Source of the DNA: an uncultured Bacteroidales bacterium
GTDB taxonomy: Bacteria > Bacteroidota > Bacteroidia > Bacteroidales > P3
Length of the DNA stretch: 64,000 nucleotides
Assembly (NCBI GenBank): GCA_900315935.1
Contig: ONBB01000003.1
Coordinates: forward strand, 60,309 to 124,308
Reading direction: 5' to 3'
In this document: positions 1-8,833 of the stretch, piece by piece
Layout: each line of letters begins with the position of its first letter
How positions within the stretch are numbered: the stretch's first letter is position 1
Translations under genes and position numbers: made by a program
The notes under the pieces: model-generated
Database searches by the model: none
Seen by the model: the letters and a program-made list of their open reading frames with translations, nothing else
What the model was told of the DNA's origin: nothing

Positions 1-114
1 TATTACAAGACAAACTACAATTCCGTAGTCTCATCCAAGGCATATCACCTTGGAAAATGTGTATTAAGACCATTCTCCTGGGTGCGAGACTTTATAAGGA
101 CACTTCATAACTAG
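1..114 (+). CDS. C-terminal end of a glycosyltransferase-like protein (partial)
   Basis: Frame 1 is open from base 1 to a TAG at 112-114, giving 37 residues with no start in the window. The tail contains SSKAYHLGKCVLRPFS, the same S-K-x-Y-x-LGK-x-L-x-P pattern that ends several GT2 enzymes of this locus (at 3143, 4073, 7123 and 8834). That pattern is the only reason to call it a glycosyltransferase, since the catalytic domain lies upstream of the window. The next gene starts 10 nt downstream, so both are probably in one operon. Confidence 0.6.
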   Translation, partial: YYKTNYNSVVSSKAYHLGKCVLRPFSWVRDFIRTLHN

Positions 115-123
115 TTCATCCAC

Positions 124-1134
124 ATGCCATCTACCCCTGCACAACTTAATACATATAAGAGTTCTGTTGCACTCTGCACTTATAATGGCGCTAGATATAT
201 CCAGGAACAAGTCGAATCCATTCTACGACAAACCCTACCCGTCGATGAGATTGTTATATGTGATGACGGAAGTACTGACAACACACTGCAAATCGTAGAA
301 TCCCTTCAGACAAAAACGCCGACCAATATTCGTATATTTCGCAATGAAACCAACCTCGGAATTTGCGCCAATTTTCAGAAAGCAGTAAATTTATGTAATG
401 GCGATATCATATTCTTGTCTGATCAGGATGACATCTGGTTGCCTCAAAAAACACAAATGATTACAGAATGGTTCTCAAAGAACCCTTGTAAAAATGTCGT
501 TTTTTCCGACGCATACCTAATTAACGAAAGCGGCGAGTTGATTTCCAAGGACACCTTGTTTGAACGAATTGGTTTTGCAAAAAAATACAGGGAATATTTT
601 GATGACGGATGCGAACTCTCCGTTTTCTACTATTGTAATCATGCCACTGGTGCAACGATGGCTTTGCGCAAACAATATCAATTTGCACAGTATTGTTCCC
701 CTCACATTTTGCATGACGAGGTCATTGCACTTCTCTCCATTCAAGAATCTTCTCTCGGCTATATAAGCGAACCTTTAGTCAACTACCGAATTCATAGTAC
801 CCAAGGCATGAGTATACCCGCAAGCATTGAGGATTCAGAAAAACGATTCAACGAGGAGCACATACTCAATCCCACGCTCCACTCGACTCGTACATCTCGG
901 TGGTCATTCCCCTTGTCCGATAACACTCAATCTTATAAAGAATTTCTCCATATCCGTATAAAAAACAAGCTCTCCGCTGTAGGATTCCTACTTCCACTTT
1001 TCCGTATAAAGCAATATAAACTACTATACAACAACCGATACACTTCTTTCATGCACTATGATATGGTGGCCTCTGCAAAGCACACATTATTTCGCATTGG
1101 ACGCAAGTTTCATTTACCCTCTTATCAAAAATGA
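124..1134 (+). CDS. GT2 glycosyltransferase (rhamnosyltransferase-like)
   Basis: A 336-residue GT-A fold glycosyltransferase of family 2. The N-terminal nucleotide-binding strand is SSVALCTYNGARYIQEQ (about residues 13-29), followed by CDDGSTDNT and the metal-binding FLSDQDDIW (about residues 97-105). The SDQDDIW form is typical of rhamnosyltransferase-type GT2 enzymes, but the donor sugar cannot be read from sequence. The C-terminal third is variable and probably sets acceptor choice. The start ATG follows the previous stop by 10 nt and the stop overlaps the next ATG (ATGA at 1131). The gene is clearly AT-richer than those beyond 4 kb, which suggests separate acquisition. Confidence 0.88.
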   Translation: MPSTPAQLNTYKSSVALCTYNGARYIQEQVESILRQTLPVDEIVICDDGSTDNTLQIVESLQTKTPTNIRIFRNETNLGICANFQKAVNLCNGDIIFLSDQDDIWLPQKTQMITEWFSKNPCKNVVFSDAYLINESGELISKDTLFERIGFAKKYREYFDDGCELSVFYYCNHATGATMALRKQYQFAQYCSPHILHDEVIALLSIQESSLGYISEPLVNYRIHSTQGMSIPASIEDSEKRFNEEHILNPTLHSTRTSRWSFPLSDNTQSYKEFLHIRIKNKLSAVGFLLPLFRIKQYKLLYNNRYTSFMHYDMVASAKHTLFRIGRKFHLPSYQK

Positions 1135-2018
1135 AGATTTACGCCATCATAGTCACCTACAACGGCATGCATTGGTACGACCGATGCCTGGGCAGCCTAC
1201 GGGAGTCGGAAACACTCGTGGATACGATTGTCATTGACAACGCCTCCTCCGATGGCAGCGTGACCTACATCAAGGAGCATTACCCCGAGGTGCACCTCAT
1301 CGAATCCAAAGAGAACCTCGGCTTCGCCAAAGCCAACAACATCGGCATGCGTAAGGCACTCGACGACGGAGCCGACTACGTCTTCCTGCTGAATCAGGAT
1401 GCCTGGGTGGAGAGGAACACATTGACGGAACTGATTAAAAGTTTCCGCGATAATGATTCGGTAGGTATCGCTGCCCCCATACATCTGAATGGAAGCTATT
1501 CCGGTCTTGATCTGAACTTTGCGCTTTACATGGGTTCAAAATTCACCTCTGACGCCTTCATGCAAACAATAAATCCCTACTACACGGTCCCCTTTATCAA
1601 TGCTGCAGCTTGGTTGATCTGCAAAGAGTGTTTAGAAACTGTCGGCGGCTTCGACACATCTCTCTTTCGGCATTATGGTGAGGATGACAACTACTGCCAA
1701 CGGTTGGAATACCACAACCTGCAAATCGTGGTCAATACGCGTTGTACCATCTGTCATGACCGTGAGGAGAGAAAGAACGAAGGCGGGAAAAATCTCGCCA
1801 ACCAAGTGCCATTCTACGAAGAACGAATCTACTTGGGGAACATCAATTTCGAATGGAACATCCCAAACAAGATTAAAGACTTAAAACGGAAGAAACTATT
1901 GAAATTCATCCGTGGGAAATATAAGGCATGCAAAACCATTGAAGAACAGATTGGGTACCTCCACCTGATTGAAACCTCACGCCAAAAGAACAAACTCCGT
2001 GGACTACATTGGTTATAA
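1131..2018 (+). CDS. GT2 glycosyltransferase
   Basis: A 295-residue family 2 glycosyltransferase. It begins with AIIVTYNGMHWYDRCL, then IDNASSDGS, the NLGFAKANNIG segment and the metal-binding LLNQDAWV (about residues 85-92). This is the WcaA/RfbN-like class often called rhamnosyltransferase. GYGEDDNYCQR-type features (here HYGEDDNYCQRL, about residue 181) mark the acceptor-side catalytic region. The start overlaps the previous stop by ATGA. The first 300 or so bases are GC-rich like the main locus while the rest is AT-rich like its neighbours, so the gene may be a recombinant. Confidence 0.88.
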   Translation: MKIYAIIVTYNGMHWYDRCLGSLRESETLVDTIVIDNASSDGSVTYIKEHYPEVHLIESKENLGFAKANNIGMRKALDDGADYVFLLNQDAWVERNTLTELIKSFRDNDSVGIAAPIHLNGSYSGLDLNFALYMGSKFTSDAFMQTINPYYTVPFINAAAWLICKECLETVGGFDTSLFRHYGEDDNYCQRLEYHNLQIVVNTRCTICHDREERKNEGGKNLANQVPFYEERIYLGNINFEWNIPNKIKDLKRKKLLKFIRGKYKACKTIEEQIGYLHLIETSRQKNKLRGLHWL

Positions 2019-2090
2019 TTGCTCTAGCTCAACCATTAGGTTATATCGGATACAGAATAATAATGTAGCTTCACATCAAATCAGCAATCA

Positions 2091-2186
2091 ATGCCCCAAC
2101 ATCCGCTTTTTTCTGTCCTCATTGCCAACTACAATAACGGTAAATATCTGCAAGAGGACAGCAATAGCATCTCTGCACATATCTAA
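2091..2186 (+). pseudogene. 31-codon remnant of a GT2 glycosyltransferase N-terminus
   Basis: An ATG at 2091 opens a 31-codon frame ending in TAA at 2184-2186. The peptide begins MPQHPLFSVLIANYNNGKYL, which is the standard first beta strand and helix of a GT2 enzyme (FSVLIANYNNG), then degenerates and stops before the DDGS motif. The following gene at 2213 is in another frame and has its own complete GT2 N-terminus (YSIIIPHRNR), so this is not its 5' end. The most likely reading is the scar of a deleted glycosyltransferase gene. It fills most of the 194-nt gap between two intact genes. Confidence 0.6.
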
Positions 2187-2212
2187 AGATTACCGTTCTA
2201 TCTCACACAGCC

Positions 2213-3136
2213 TTGGACATCAACAAGAACATACAATATAGCATAATTATTCCTCATAGAAACCGACCCCATCTATTATTGCGCTTGCTTGGATCCATCC
2301 CACCTCGCGATGACATACAAGTCATCGTTGTTGATGACAACAGTGAATCCTCCATTGCAAACGCCGATTTCTTTCGGAAAATTGAAAGTCAAGGAATTGT
2401 TGTAATCCGGCTAGAAAAATGTCGTGGTGCTGGTCATGCGCGCAACCTTGGACTGCAACATGCAAAAGGCACGTGGGTGCTATTTGCCGACTGCGACGAT
2501 TACTTTATAACAATACCTTTTTCAACACTACTCGCCACTCCCAAGCCCAACAATTGTGAAGTTTTAGTGTGGAATGCTGAATTTATTTCAGACAAAGAAA
2601 CACACCAGTATCAAACTGACCTGGCTCCTTTCGTCTGTCACACTGATACTGACTCTTTATATCTAAATCATCTACCTGTATGGACCAAAATGATACGGCA
2701 GGATATCATAGAGAAAACTCCTATACGATTTGAGGAAACAATGCATGCGAACGACGTAATGTTTGCTGCCATATTATCTCAGGAAATAACTTGCTACCAT
2801 ACCACAGCCACAAGTATCTACGTATATGACACTACCTCATCCCATCTGACCAAAAGCAGGGCCCTGAAAAGCATTCTTACCAGAACAAATGCCGAACTGC
2901 GTGCATTATGCTACCTAAAGAAAAAAGGCAAATTTATATGGCATGGCCCTTATTGGCTTGGTGAGCTCTGCCGCAAAAATTACCACATTTATCTGTTTTT
3001 CATTCTCCGTTGCCTCATCCACCTTGGTGTCCAGCACACTAAATACATGTATACTTTTTCATGTCGGTCTGTCGGAGTGTCACCGACCCCTTACAAAACA
3101 TTCATTAAACGAAAAGGCCGGTGGATTAATAAATAA
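2213..3136 (+). CDS. GT2 glycosyltransferase
   Basis: About 307 residues of GT2 type: SIIIPHRNRPHLLLRLLGSI, then VVDDNSESS, a GAGHARNLGL segment and LFADCDDYF (about residues 96-104) as the DxD-like site. No ATG lies upstream of the conserved first strand; the frame opens after a TAG at 2165-2167, and TTG at 2213 (MDINKNIQYS) is the best start visible. The N-terminus is therefore uncertain by a few residues. The C-terminal part is rich in Tyr, His and aromatic residues with no clear membrane segment. The gene is AT-rich and ends 6 nt before the next ATG. Confidence 0.82.
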   Translation: MDINKNIQYSIIIPHRNRPHLLLRLLGSIPPRDDIQVIVVDDNSESSIANADFFRKIESQGIVVIRLEKCRGAGHARNLGLQHAKGTWVLFADCDDYFITIPFSTLLATPKPNNCEVLVWNAEFISDKETHQYQTDLAPFVCHTDTDSLYLNHLPVWTKMIRQDIIEKTPIRFEETMHANDVMFAAILSQEITCYHTTATSIYVYDTTSSHLTKSRALKSILTRTNAELRALCYLKKKGKFIWHGPYWLGELCRKNYHIYLFFILRCLIHLGVQHTKYMYTFSCRSVGVSPTPYKTFIKRKGRWINK

Positions 3137-3142
3137 TTTTTC

Positions 3143-4006
3143 ATGGAGAAATACAAAGTATCTGTCATAATTCCAGCATACAATTGTGAAAACTTTCTGG
3201 CACAGACACTTGATTCTGTACTGGCTCAAACTTATACAAATTGGGAATGCATAATTGTTGACGACGGCTCAACCGACGGGACGCTGTCCATTGCCCGGGA
3301 TTTTGCTCTATCCGATTCACGCATCCTCTGCTTTCACCAAGAAAACAAAGGCCCCTCCGCAGCACGCAATGAGGCGATTCTGCATTCGTCAGGAGATTTT
3401 ATCTTACCTCTTGACGCTGACGACATCATTCTTCCAAGTTACATCGAGAAGGCCATTTCACATTTTAAGGCATTTCCCGAAACAAAACTGGTCTACAGCA
3501 AAGCTGAATATTTCGGAGTTCAAAACGGGATATGGAACCTTCCCTCCTATAGTTTTCCAACTCTACTCTTTCGCAACTGTATCTTTTGTTCCGCCATGTA
3601 TCGTCGCAGCGACTATGACGCCACTTCAGGATACAACGAGTCGATGCGAGCGGGGCTTGAAGACTGGGATTTCTGGATAGCACTGCTGAATCCAGACGAT
3701 ATTGTGCATTGTATTGACGAATTTCTATTCCGGTATCGTACACACTTTACGTCAAGGTCAAGCAATGCAGACAACCAGTTTGCAAATCTGTATAAACAAA
3801 TATGTACGTCTCACGAAGAAAAATTCAAGCCGTACCTTCCCGACGTCTTATATCAGTTTCAAGATTGTCTGCAAACTTTCAGCGCAAGGGTTTTGGCGAC
3901 AGAGTCTGCTTTGAAGAAAATAGAATCTTCTATGGATTACAAAGTTGGGAAATCACTCTTAAAGCCATTTCATGCAATAAAAAAAATAATACGCCGTAGA
4001 AAATAG
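3143..4006 (+). CDS. GT2 glycosyltransferase
   Basis: A 287-residue enzyme with VSVIIPAYNCENFLAQTLDS, VDDGSTDGT, SAARNEA and the metal site PLDADDII (about residues 89-96), followed by EDWDFWIALL (about residue 173), the region carrying the likely catalytic base. The same layout, including EDWDFW and a C-terminal SxxYKVGKSLLKP tail, recurs in the GC-rich gene at 7123; the two look like diverged copies acquired from different backgrounds. It is the last AT-rich gene before the composition shift at about 4.05 kb. Confidence 0.88.
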   Translation: MEKYKVSVIIPAYNCENFLAQTLDSVLAQTYTNWECIIVDDGSTDGTLSIARDFALSDSRILCFHQENKGPSAARNEAILHSSGDFILPLDADDIILPSYIEKAISHFKAFPETKLVYSKAEYFGVQNGIWNLPSYSFPTLLFRNCIFCSAMYRRSDYDATSGYNESMRAGLEDWDFWIALLNPDDIVHCIDEFLFRYRTHFTSRSSNADNQFANLYKQICTSHEEKFKPYLPDVLYQFQDCLQTFSARVLATESALKKIESSMDYKVGKSLLKPFHAIKKIIRRRK

Positions 4007-4072
4007 CCCTTGCTCTAATAAAACACTCCACTTTACAAAAACAACAGCCGTTAATTTAATCCCTGTTGCAAA

Positions 4073-4984
4073 ATGTCCACCTCCCCCCCCCCTCTCGTCA
4101 GCGCCTTGTGCGTGGTGTACAACCAGGCGCCTTATCTGCGGCAGTGCCTCGACGGGCTGGTCGCGCAGGAGACGACGTTCCCCTACGAGATCATCATCCA
4201 CGACGACGCGTCGACCGACGGCTCGCAGGACATCATACGCGAGTATGCCGACCGCTACCCCGACCGCATCCGCACCATCCTCCAGAAGGAAAACCAGTTT
4301 TCGCAGAAGAAGGAGATCTGGTCTACTTTCCTCATCCCCGAGGCACGCGGCAAATACATCACCTTCTGCGAGGGCGACGACTGGTGGTGCGACCCGCACA
4401 AGCTGCAGCGTCAGGCCGACTTCATGGAGCAAAATCCCGACGTGAGCATCTGCTACCACCAGTTCCGCGAGTACGACCAGAACAAACAGGACTTCGAACC
4501 CCACGACAACCCCGCCCCAAAGGAGGGTCTCACCGTCAAAGAACTGTTTTGGGGTGGCTACATGCACACCACGACATTCATGATTCGTGTCAACGCCGAT
4601 GCTGAACAACTTCGGCGCGACATTGGATGGGTAAAGTGCATGGACATTGTAACCGTGTACCTATACATGGACCGCGGACGCATAGCCGGCCTCCCGGGCT
4701 ACATGTCGGTCTTCCGGAAGAACACAGGTATTTGGAGTACCAGCACCTGGTATCGGAACCTGATTGAAAACCTTATCATGAATGCCAGCATTCGCAGCGT
4801 TGTCAAAGACCAACGTCTACGTGACGAGCTAGACAAGTGGAACGACGAATTCCGTTTCGTTCTTTTCCGCACCATGCACGAGTGGGACGGCAACCGCAAC
4901 TCAAAGGCATACAAACTCGGGAAAACCATACTCATGCCTCTCAACAAAATCAAAAGAATACTCTCGCCCAAACGCTCCAGATGA
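4073..4984 (+). CDS. GT2 glycosyltransferase
   Basis: A 303-residue family 2 enzyme: VSALCVVYNQAPYLRQCLDG, HDDASTDGS, EGDDWWCDPHKLQ as the DxD-type metal site (about residues 102-114), and a GGYMHTTTFMIR segment downstream. The EGDDWW form is common in capsule and EPS transferases. The C-terminus carries SKAYKLGKTILMPL, the motif shared with other enzymes here. It is the first GC-rich gene of the locus and its stop overlaps the next ATG (ATGA at 4981). The 66 nt before it hold no repeat or clear promoter. Confidence 0.88.
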   Translation: MSTSPPPLVSALCVVYNQAPYLRQCLDGLVAQETTFPYEIIIHDDASTDGSQDIIREYADRYPDRIRTILQKENQFSQKKEIWSTFLIPEARGKYITFCEGDDWWCDPHKLQRQADFMEQNPDVSICYHQFREYDQNKQDFEPHDNPAPKEGLTVKELFWGGYMHTTTFMIRVNADAEQLRRDIGWVKCMDIVTVYLYMDRGRIAGLPGYMSVFRKNTGIWSTSTWYRNLIENLIMNASIRSVVKDQRLRDELDKWNDEFRFVLFRTMHEWDGNRNSKAYKLGKTILMPLNKIKRILSPKRSR

Positions 4985-6213
4985 AAGTACTCCACATAGC
5001 CACCATGGACCACGGCGGCGCCGGCATCGCCGCCCGTCGCATTCACGAAGCCCTGTTGCAGATGGGCGTGGGGAGCCACATCCTGTGCCGCTTCAAGCAC
5101 TCGTCGGCCGCCGACATCACCGCGGCGCAGCCCGACATGAACCTCTACCGCCCGCCCAGCAACAAGCTGCTGCGCAAGTGGCAGCAGCTGCAGCGCCGCC
5201 GCGGCAACTGCCTCACCGAGGTGGAACGCTACGAGCGGCAGATGGCTGTGCTCGACCGCCAGCATGGCGCCGCATTCACGCTGCCCATCTCCAACTTCGA
5301 CCTCGCGCGGCATCCGCTTGTGCAGGAGGCCGACGTGCTGCACCTGCACTGGGTGGAGAACTTTGTGGACTACCCCTCTTTTTTTACGCGCGTGCGCAAG
5401 CCCATCGTCTGGACTTTCCACGACGAGAGCGTAGCATTCGGCGGATTCCACTACACCGACGAGGCTCGTCGGCTGGCCGAACCTTACGCAGCACTCGAAA
5501 AGCCGCTGGCGGAACTGAAACGCCATGCACTCCAGACCGACAATGTCGACCTGCACATGGTGGCCTTGTCGCGTATGATGGAACGCTTCTACCACGAACA
5601 CGCCCTGGCACCGCATTTCCCCGTTGAGATCATCCACAACGGTCTCCGCCCTGACGACTTTACACTCCTCGACCGCAATTTCTGCCGCGATGTGCTTGGA
5701 TTGCCACAGGAGGGACATGTGGTCTGCTTCTGTGCCAGCGATATAAACGACAAATACAAGGGATTGAATCTCCTTATCCAGGCGCTCGAGCAGTTGCAAT
5801 CGCCCGACCTCACCCTGTTGTGTGTCGGCAATGGGGCACTGCCCAAAAGCAATGTCCGCACTGTCGGCACCGGTCCCATCGCCAATTCCCGACTGCTTTC
5901 CCTGGCCTATTCGGCGGCCGACATCTTCGCCATGACATCGCTGCAGGAATCGTTCTCGCAAACCTCCATCGAGGCCATGGCCTGCGGCTGTCCGGTGGTG
6001 GCATTTCCCTGCGGCATCGTCGATGAACTCATCACCGAGCGCAACGGCGTGCGCTGCCCCGACTTCACCGCCGACGCCCTCGCCGAAGGCATCCGAACCG
6101 CCCTCGGCCGCCAGTACGACCGCGAGGCCATCCGCCGCGACGCTGTCGACCGCTTCAACATCAGCCGCATTGCCGGCCAATACCTAGACCTCTACAACCG
6201 ATGCGTATCGTAG
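4981..6213 (+). CDS. GT4 glycosyltransferase
   Basis: A 410-residue GT-B fold, family 4 transferase. The N-terminal domain starts MKVLHIATMDHGGAGIAARR with the glycine-rich acceptor loop. The C-terminal domain has VCFCASDINDKYKGLNLLIQA and the E-x7-E donor-binding signature ESFSQTSIE followed by AMACGCPVVAFP (about residues 321-341). Such enzymes retain the donor anomeric configuration. The ATG at 4981 is chosen because it gives an ATGA overlap with the previous gene and starts exactly at the family N-terminus; the longer frame upstream runs inside the preceding gene. The 3' end overlaps the fucosyltransferase start by 13 nt. Confidence 0.9.
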   Translation: MKVLHIATMDHGGAGIAARRIHEALLQMGVGSHILCRFKHSSAADITAAQPDMNLYRPPSNKLLRKWQQLQRRRGNCLTEVERYERQMAVLDRQHGAAFTLPISNFDLARHPLVQEADVLHLHWVENFVDYPSFFTRVRKPIVWTFHDESVAFGGFHYTDEARRLAEPYAALEKPLAELKRHALQTDNVDLHMVALSRMMERFYHEHALAPHFPVEIIHNGLRPDDFTLLDRNFCRDVLGLPQEGHVVCFCASDINDKYKGLNLLIQALEQLQSPDLTLLCVGNGALPKSNVRTVGTGPIANSRLLSLAYSAADIFAMTSLQESFSQTSIEAMACGCPVVAFPCGIVDELITERNGVRCPDFTADALAEGIRTALGRQYDREAIRRDAVDRFNISRIAGQYLDLYNRCVS

Positions 6214-7043
6214 CCCTTTTCTGCCAGATGGGGAACCAGATGTTCCAGTATGCCTTTGCCCGCGCGCGCCGCGGCATCGCCCTGCCGTGGGCCAGCAGCT
6301 ATGAATACGGCTTCAAGCTGGGCTACTTCCGCCTCGACCCCTTGACGCGCTACGTCTACTCCCACCCCTGGGCCGAGCGCACCTACCGCCGTGTGTGCCA
6401 GAAACTTATCAAGTGGTTCATGCCCAACAAGGTGGGCGACCGCGACGGCTACATAACCATCGACCCCGAGACCACGCAAGGCTACCACGAGGGCTTCTTC
6501 CAGGGCGATGTGTACTTCAAGAACGCCCTGCCGAAGATACGCAAGGCATTCGAAATCAAGCCCCAATACCGCAAGGCATTCGACGGGAAATACAGCCAGT
6601 TCTTCGCCACGCACAAGGTGGTGGCCGTGCACCTGCGGCGCACCGACTACACCGAGGTGGAGTTCGAGGGACTGGGCGGCCGCGACGTGAGCCTGCCGCT
6701 CGACTACTACCACAAGGCTTTGGCACTGATTCCCAACCTGGAGCAGTACGAAGTGCTCTTCGTCAGCGACGACATCGAGAGCGTGCGCCGCGACTTCGAG
6801 GGGCCGGCCAACTACCACTTCGAGAGCAACTCGCCCATTGTCGACTTCCAAATCATCCAGCATGCCGACGTAGCAGTCATCTCGAACAGCACCTTCGCAT
6901 GGTGGGCCGCCTACCTGTCGAAGACCCCCTCGCCGCGCACCATCGCCCCCAAACACTGGATCGGGCACAAAGTGGGCAAAACATTCCCCGCCGGCATAGA
7001 AACCGCTCGTTTTGAATGGATTGAGGTGCCCCCAAAAAACTAA
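6201..7043 (+). CDS. GT11 alpha-1,2-fucosyltransferase family protein
   Basis: A 280-residue family 11 enzyme, which transfers L-fucose from GDP-fucose in an alpha-1,2 linkage. Family motifs are present in order: GNQMFQYAFARAR near residues 11-23, VHLRRTDY (about residues 143-150) forming the GDP-binding H-x-R-R-x-D loop, and VISNSTFAWWAAYLS (about residues 231-245). The length matches the family. It follows a GT4 gene with a 13-nt overlap and precedes the R2 repeat at 7047. If active, the polysaccharide has terminal or branching fucose, and GDP-fucose must be made elsewhere because no gmd or fcl gene is in the window. Confidence 0.9.
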   Translation: MRIVALFCQMGNQMFQYAFARARRGIALPWASSYEYGFKLGYFRLDPLTRYVYSHPWAERTYRRVCQKLIKWFMPNKVGDRDGYITIDPETTQGYHEGFFQGDVYFKNALPKIRKAFEIKPQYRKAFDGKYSQFFATHKVVAVHLRRTDYTEVEFEGLGGRDVSLPLDYYHKALALIPNLEQYEVLFVSDDIESVRRDFEGPANYHFESNSPIVDFQIIQHADVAVISNSTFAWWAAYLSKTPSPRTIAPKHWIGHKVGKTFPAGIETARFEWIEVPPKN

Positions 7044-7046
7044 CCC

Positions 7047-7121
7047 TACCATAAGCTACCATAAGCTACCAGAGCCTTTGTATTCCCCTAGAGATCCCCT
7101 ACCATTCCCCTAGAGAACCCC
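7047..7121 (-). repeat. R2 intergenic element, copy a (C4 tracts every 11 nt on this strand)
   Basis: CCCC tracts begin at 7085, 7096, 7107 and 7118, exactly 11 nt apart with 7-nt spacers, so the minus strand has four GGGG tracts able to form a G-quadruplex. The rest of the element is a tandem CCATAAGCTA pair and AGCCTTTGTATT, shared with the copies at 17572, 49156 and 63226. The last C tract ends one base before the ATG at 7123. Confidence 0.8.
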
Positions 7122-7122
7122 A

Positions 7123-7962
7123 ATGGAAAAACCCCTCGTTTCGGTCATCATCCCCTGCTATAGGAAAGCGCAGTACCTGGCCGCCACCCTCGAATCGATG
7201 CAGAAGCAGACCTACCCCTCGGTGGAAATCCTCGTGGTCGACGACGGCTCGCCCGACAACACGCGCGAGGTGGTGGAGCCCTACCTGGCCCAAATGCCCA
7301 ACCTGCGCTACATCCACCAGGAGAATGCCGGCGTGAGTGTGGCCCGGAACCACGGCATCCGCTCGTCCAGCGGCCGCTATGTCATGGCCCTCGACGCCGA
7401 CGATGCCATCGAGCCCACCTACATCGAGCGCTGCGCCGACTACCTCTCGGCCCATCCCGAGGTGAAGCTCGTCTACACCCTTGCCGACACTTTCGGCATA
7501 CGCACCGGCAACTGGGACCTGCCCGACTACAGCTTCGACGCCCTGCTGTGGACCAACATGGTGCACTACTGCGCCATGTACCGCCGCGAGGACTTCGACC
7601 GCACCGAGGGCTACAACCCCAACATGGTCAAGGGGTTCGAGGACTGGGACTTCTGGCTCTACTTCCTCTGCCCCGAAGACCGTGTGCACTGCATACAGGA
7701 ACGCCTCTTCCACTGGCGCGTGCTCGAGGTGTCGCGCTCACTTGACGCCGACAACAACATGCAGACCCTCCTCCGACAGCTCTACCACAACCACGAGGAA
7801 CTCTACCGCCCTTACCTGCAGGACATTGTATACTTCCGCGAAATGTGGTCGCACTACCAGTGGCGTTACCAGAAAGCCGAGGAAGTGCGCCACTCCAAAG
7901 CCTACCGCCTAGGCAAGCTCCTCCTGAAACCCGCCTCCCTGTTCAGAAAGAAATCCCGCTGA
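7123..7962 (+). CDS. GT2 glycosyltransferase
   Basis: A 279-residue family 2 enzyme: VSVIIPCYRKAQYLAATLES, VDDGSPDNT, GVSVARNHGI and ALDADDAIEPTY (about residues 87-98), then FEDWDFWLYFL (about residue 174). The C-terminus has SKAYRLGKLLLKP. It is a GC-rich relative of the enzyme at 3143 with the same domain order and similar length. The start codon lies directly after the R2 repeat, so the repeat occupies the whole translation-initiation leader of this gene. The next start follows the stop by 2 nt. Confidence 0.88.
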   Translation: MEKPLVSVIIPCYRKAQYLAATLESMQKQTYPSVEILVVDDGSPDNTREVVEPYLAQMPNLRYIHQENAGVSVARNHGIRSSSGRYVMALDADDAIEPTYIERCADYLSAHPEVKLVYTLADTFGIRTGNWDLPDYSFDALLWTNMVHYCAMYRREDFDRTEGYNPNMVKGFEDWDFWLYFLCPEDRVHCIQERLFHWRVLEVSRSLDADNNMQTLLRQLYHNHEELYRPYLQDIVYFREMWSHYQWRYQKAEEVRHSKAYRLGKLLLKPASLFRKKSR

Positions 7963-7964
7963 GA

Positions 7965-8831
7965 ATGCTCCACTCCTGGCTACAACGACACCACATCGTC
8001 CTCCAAAAAGGACAGAACTTCCACATCATCACCCAGTTGATGTGGAACTACCTACTGATGCTTAAACTGCGGATCCACAAGAAAATCCGTGGCATCAAGC
8101 AGCCCATCGTCCACTACTACTGCGTCTGCTGGAACGAGGAGCGCATGCTGCCCTTCGTATTCGACTACTACAGCCGCTTCGCTTCGCATTTCACCATCTA
8201 CGACAACTACTCCACCGACGGTTCCGAGGCCCTCGTCAACGCACGCCCCGATGCCGAGATGCGCAAGTTCGGCATCAAGGGTGTCTTCGACGACAGCGAG
8301 AACCAGCGCGTGAAAAACCACTGCTGGAAGCAGTCGCGCGGCAAGGCCGACTGGGTGGTTGTCTGCGACACCGACGAGTTTGTCCACCACCCCGACCTGC
8401 AGAACCACCTCGCCACCCTGCTCAAACAGGGGGTGAGTTTCCCCGACGTGGTAGGATTTGAGATGTACAGCCTCACCTACCCCACGCCCGAACAGGGGCT
8501 GATTACCGACCAGGTGCGGCGCGGCTACGCCACCGACTACATGAACAAGCACCTCATTTTCGACCCCCACCGCATCGTGGAGACCCAGTTCACCCCCGGA
8601 TGCCACGCCGCATCGCCTCTGGGCATCGTGCGCCACAGTACTGAACCGCTCAAACTGCTGCACTACAAATACCTCGGCAAAGCCGAGGTCATCGCCCGCA
8701 ACCGACAGCTGGGCAAGAAACTTTCCGATGCCAACAAGGAGAAAGAGATGGGGTTCCACTATCTGCTCACCGAGGAACGCATGGAGCAGGAGTTCGACCG
8801 CCACTACGCAGAAACCATAGAAGTCATCTAG
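7965..8831 (+). CDS. glycosyltransferase of the GT92 / Glyco_tranf_2_4 type
   Basis: A 288-residue protein whose core is VHYYCVCWNEERMLPFVFDY, YDNYSTDGS and the metal-binding CDTDEFVHHP (about residues 129-138). The combination W-N-E-x-x-x-L-P-x-x-x-x-Y-Y and D-N-x-S-x-D-G-S fits the Glyco_tranf_2_4 family, related to GT2 and GT92. The ATG at 7965 is preferred because it follows the previous stop by 2 nt and the longer frame lies inside the preceding gene. A second ATG about 75 nt downstream would also keep the whole conserved domain. Confidence 0.8.
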   Translation: MLHSWLQRHHIVLQKGQNFHIITQLMWNYLLMLKLRIHKKIRGIKQPIVHYYCVCWNEERMLPFVFDYYSRFASHFTIYDNYSTDGSEALVNARPDAEMRKFGIKGVFDDSENQRVKNHCWKQSRGKADWVVVCDTDEFVHHPDLQNHLATLLKQGVSFPDVVGFEMYSLTYPTPEQGLITDQVRRGYATDYMNKHLIFDPHRIVETQFTPGCHAASPLGIVRHSTEPLKLLHYKYLGKAEVIARNRQLGKKLSDANKEKEMGFHYLLTEERMEQEFDRHYAETIEVI

Positions 8832-8833
8832 AT

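Noticed and set aside
4699-6180. A 493-codon open frame on the minus strand
   Set aside because: It is antisense to intact GT2 and GT4 genes, has low-complexity Val/Ala/Gly content and no family match.
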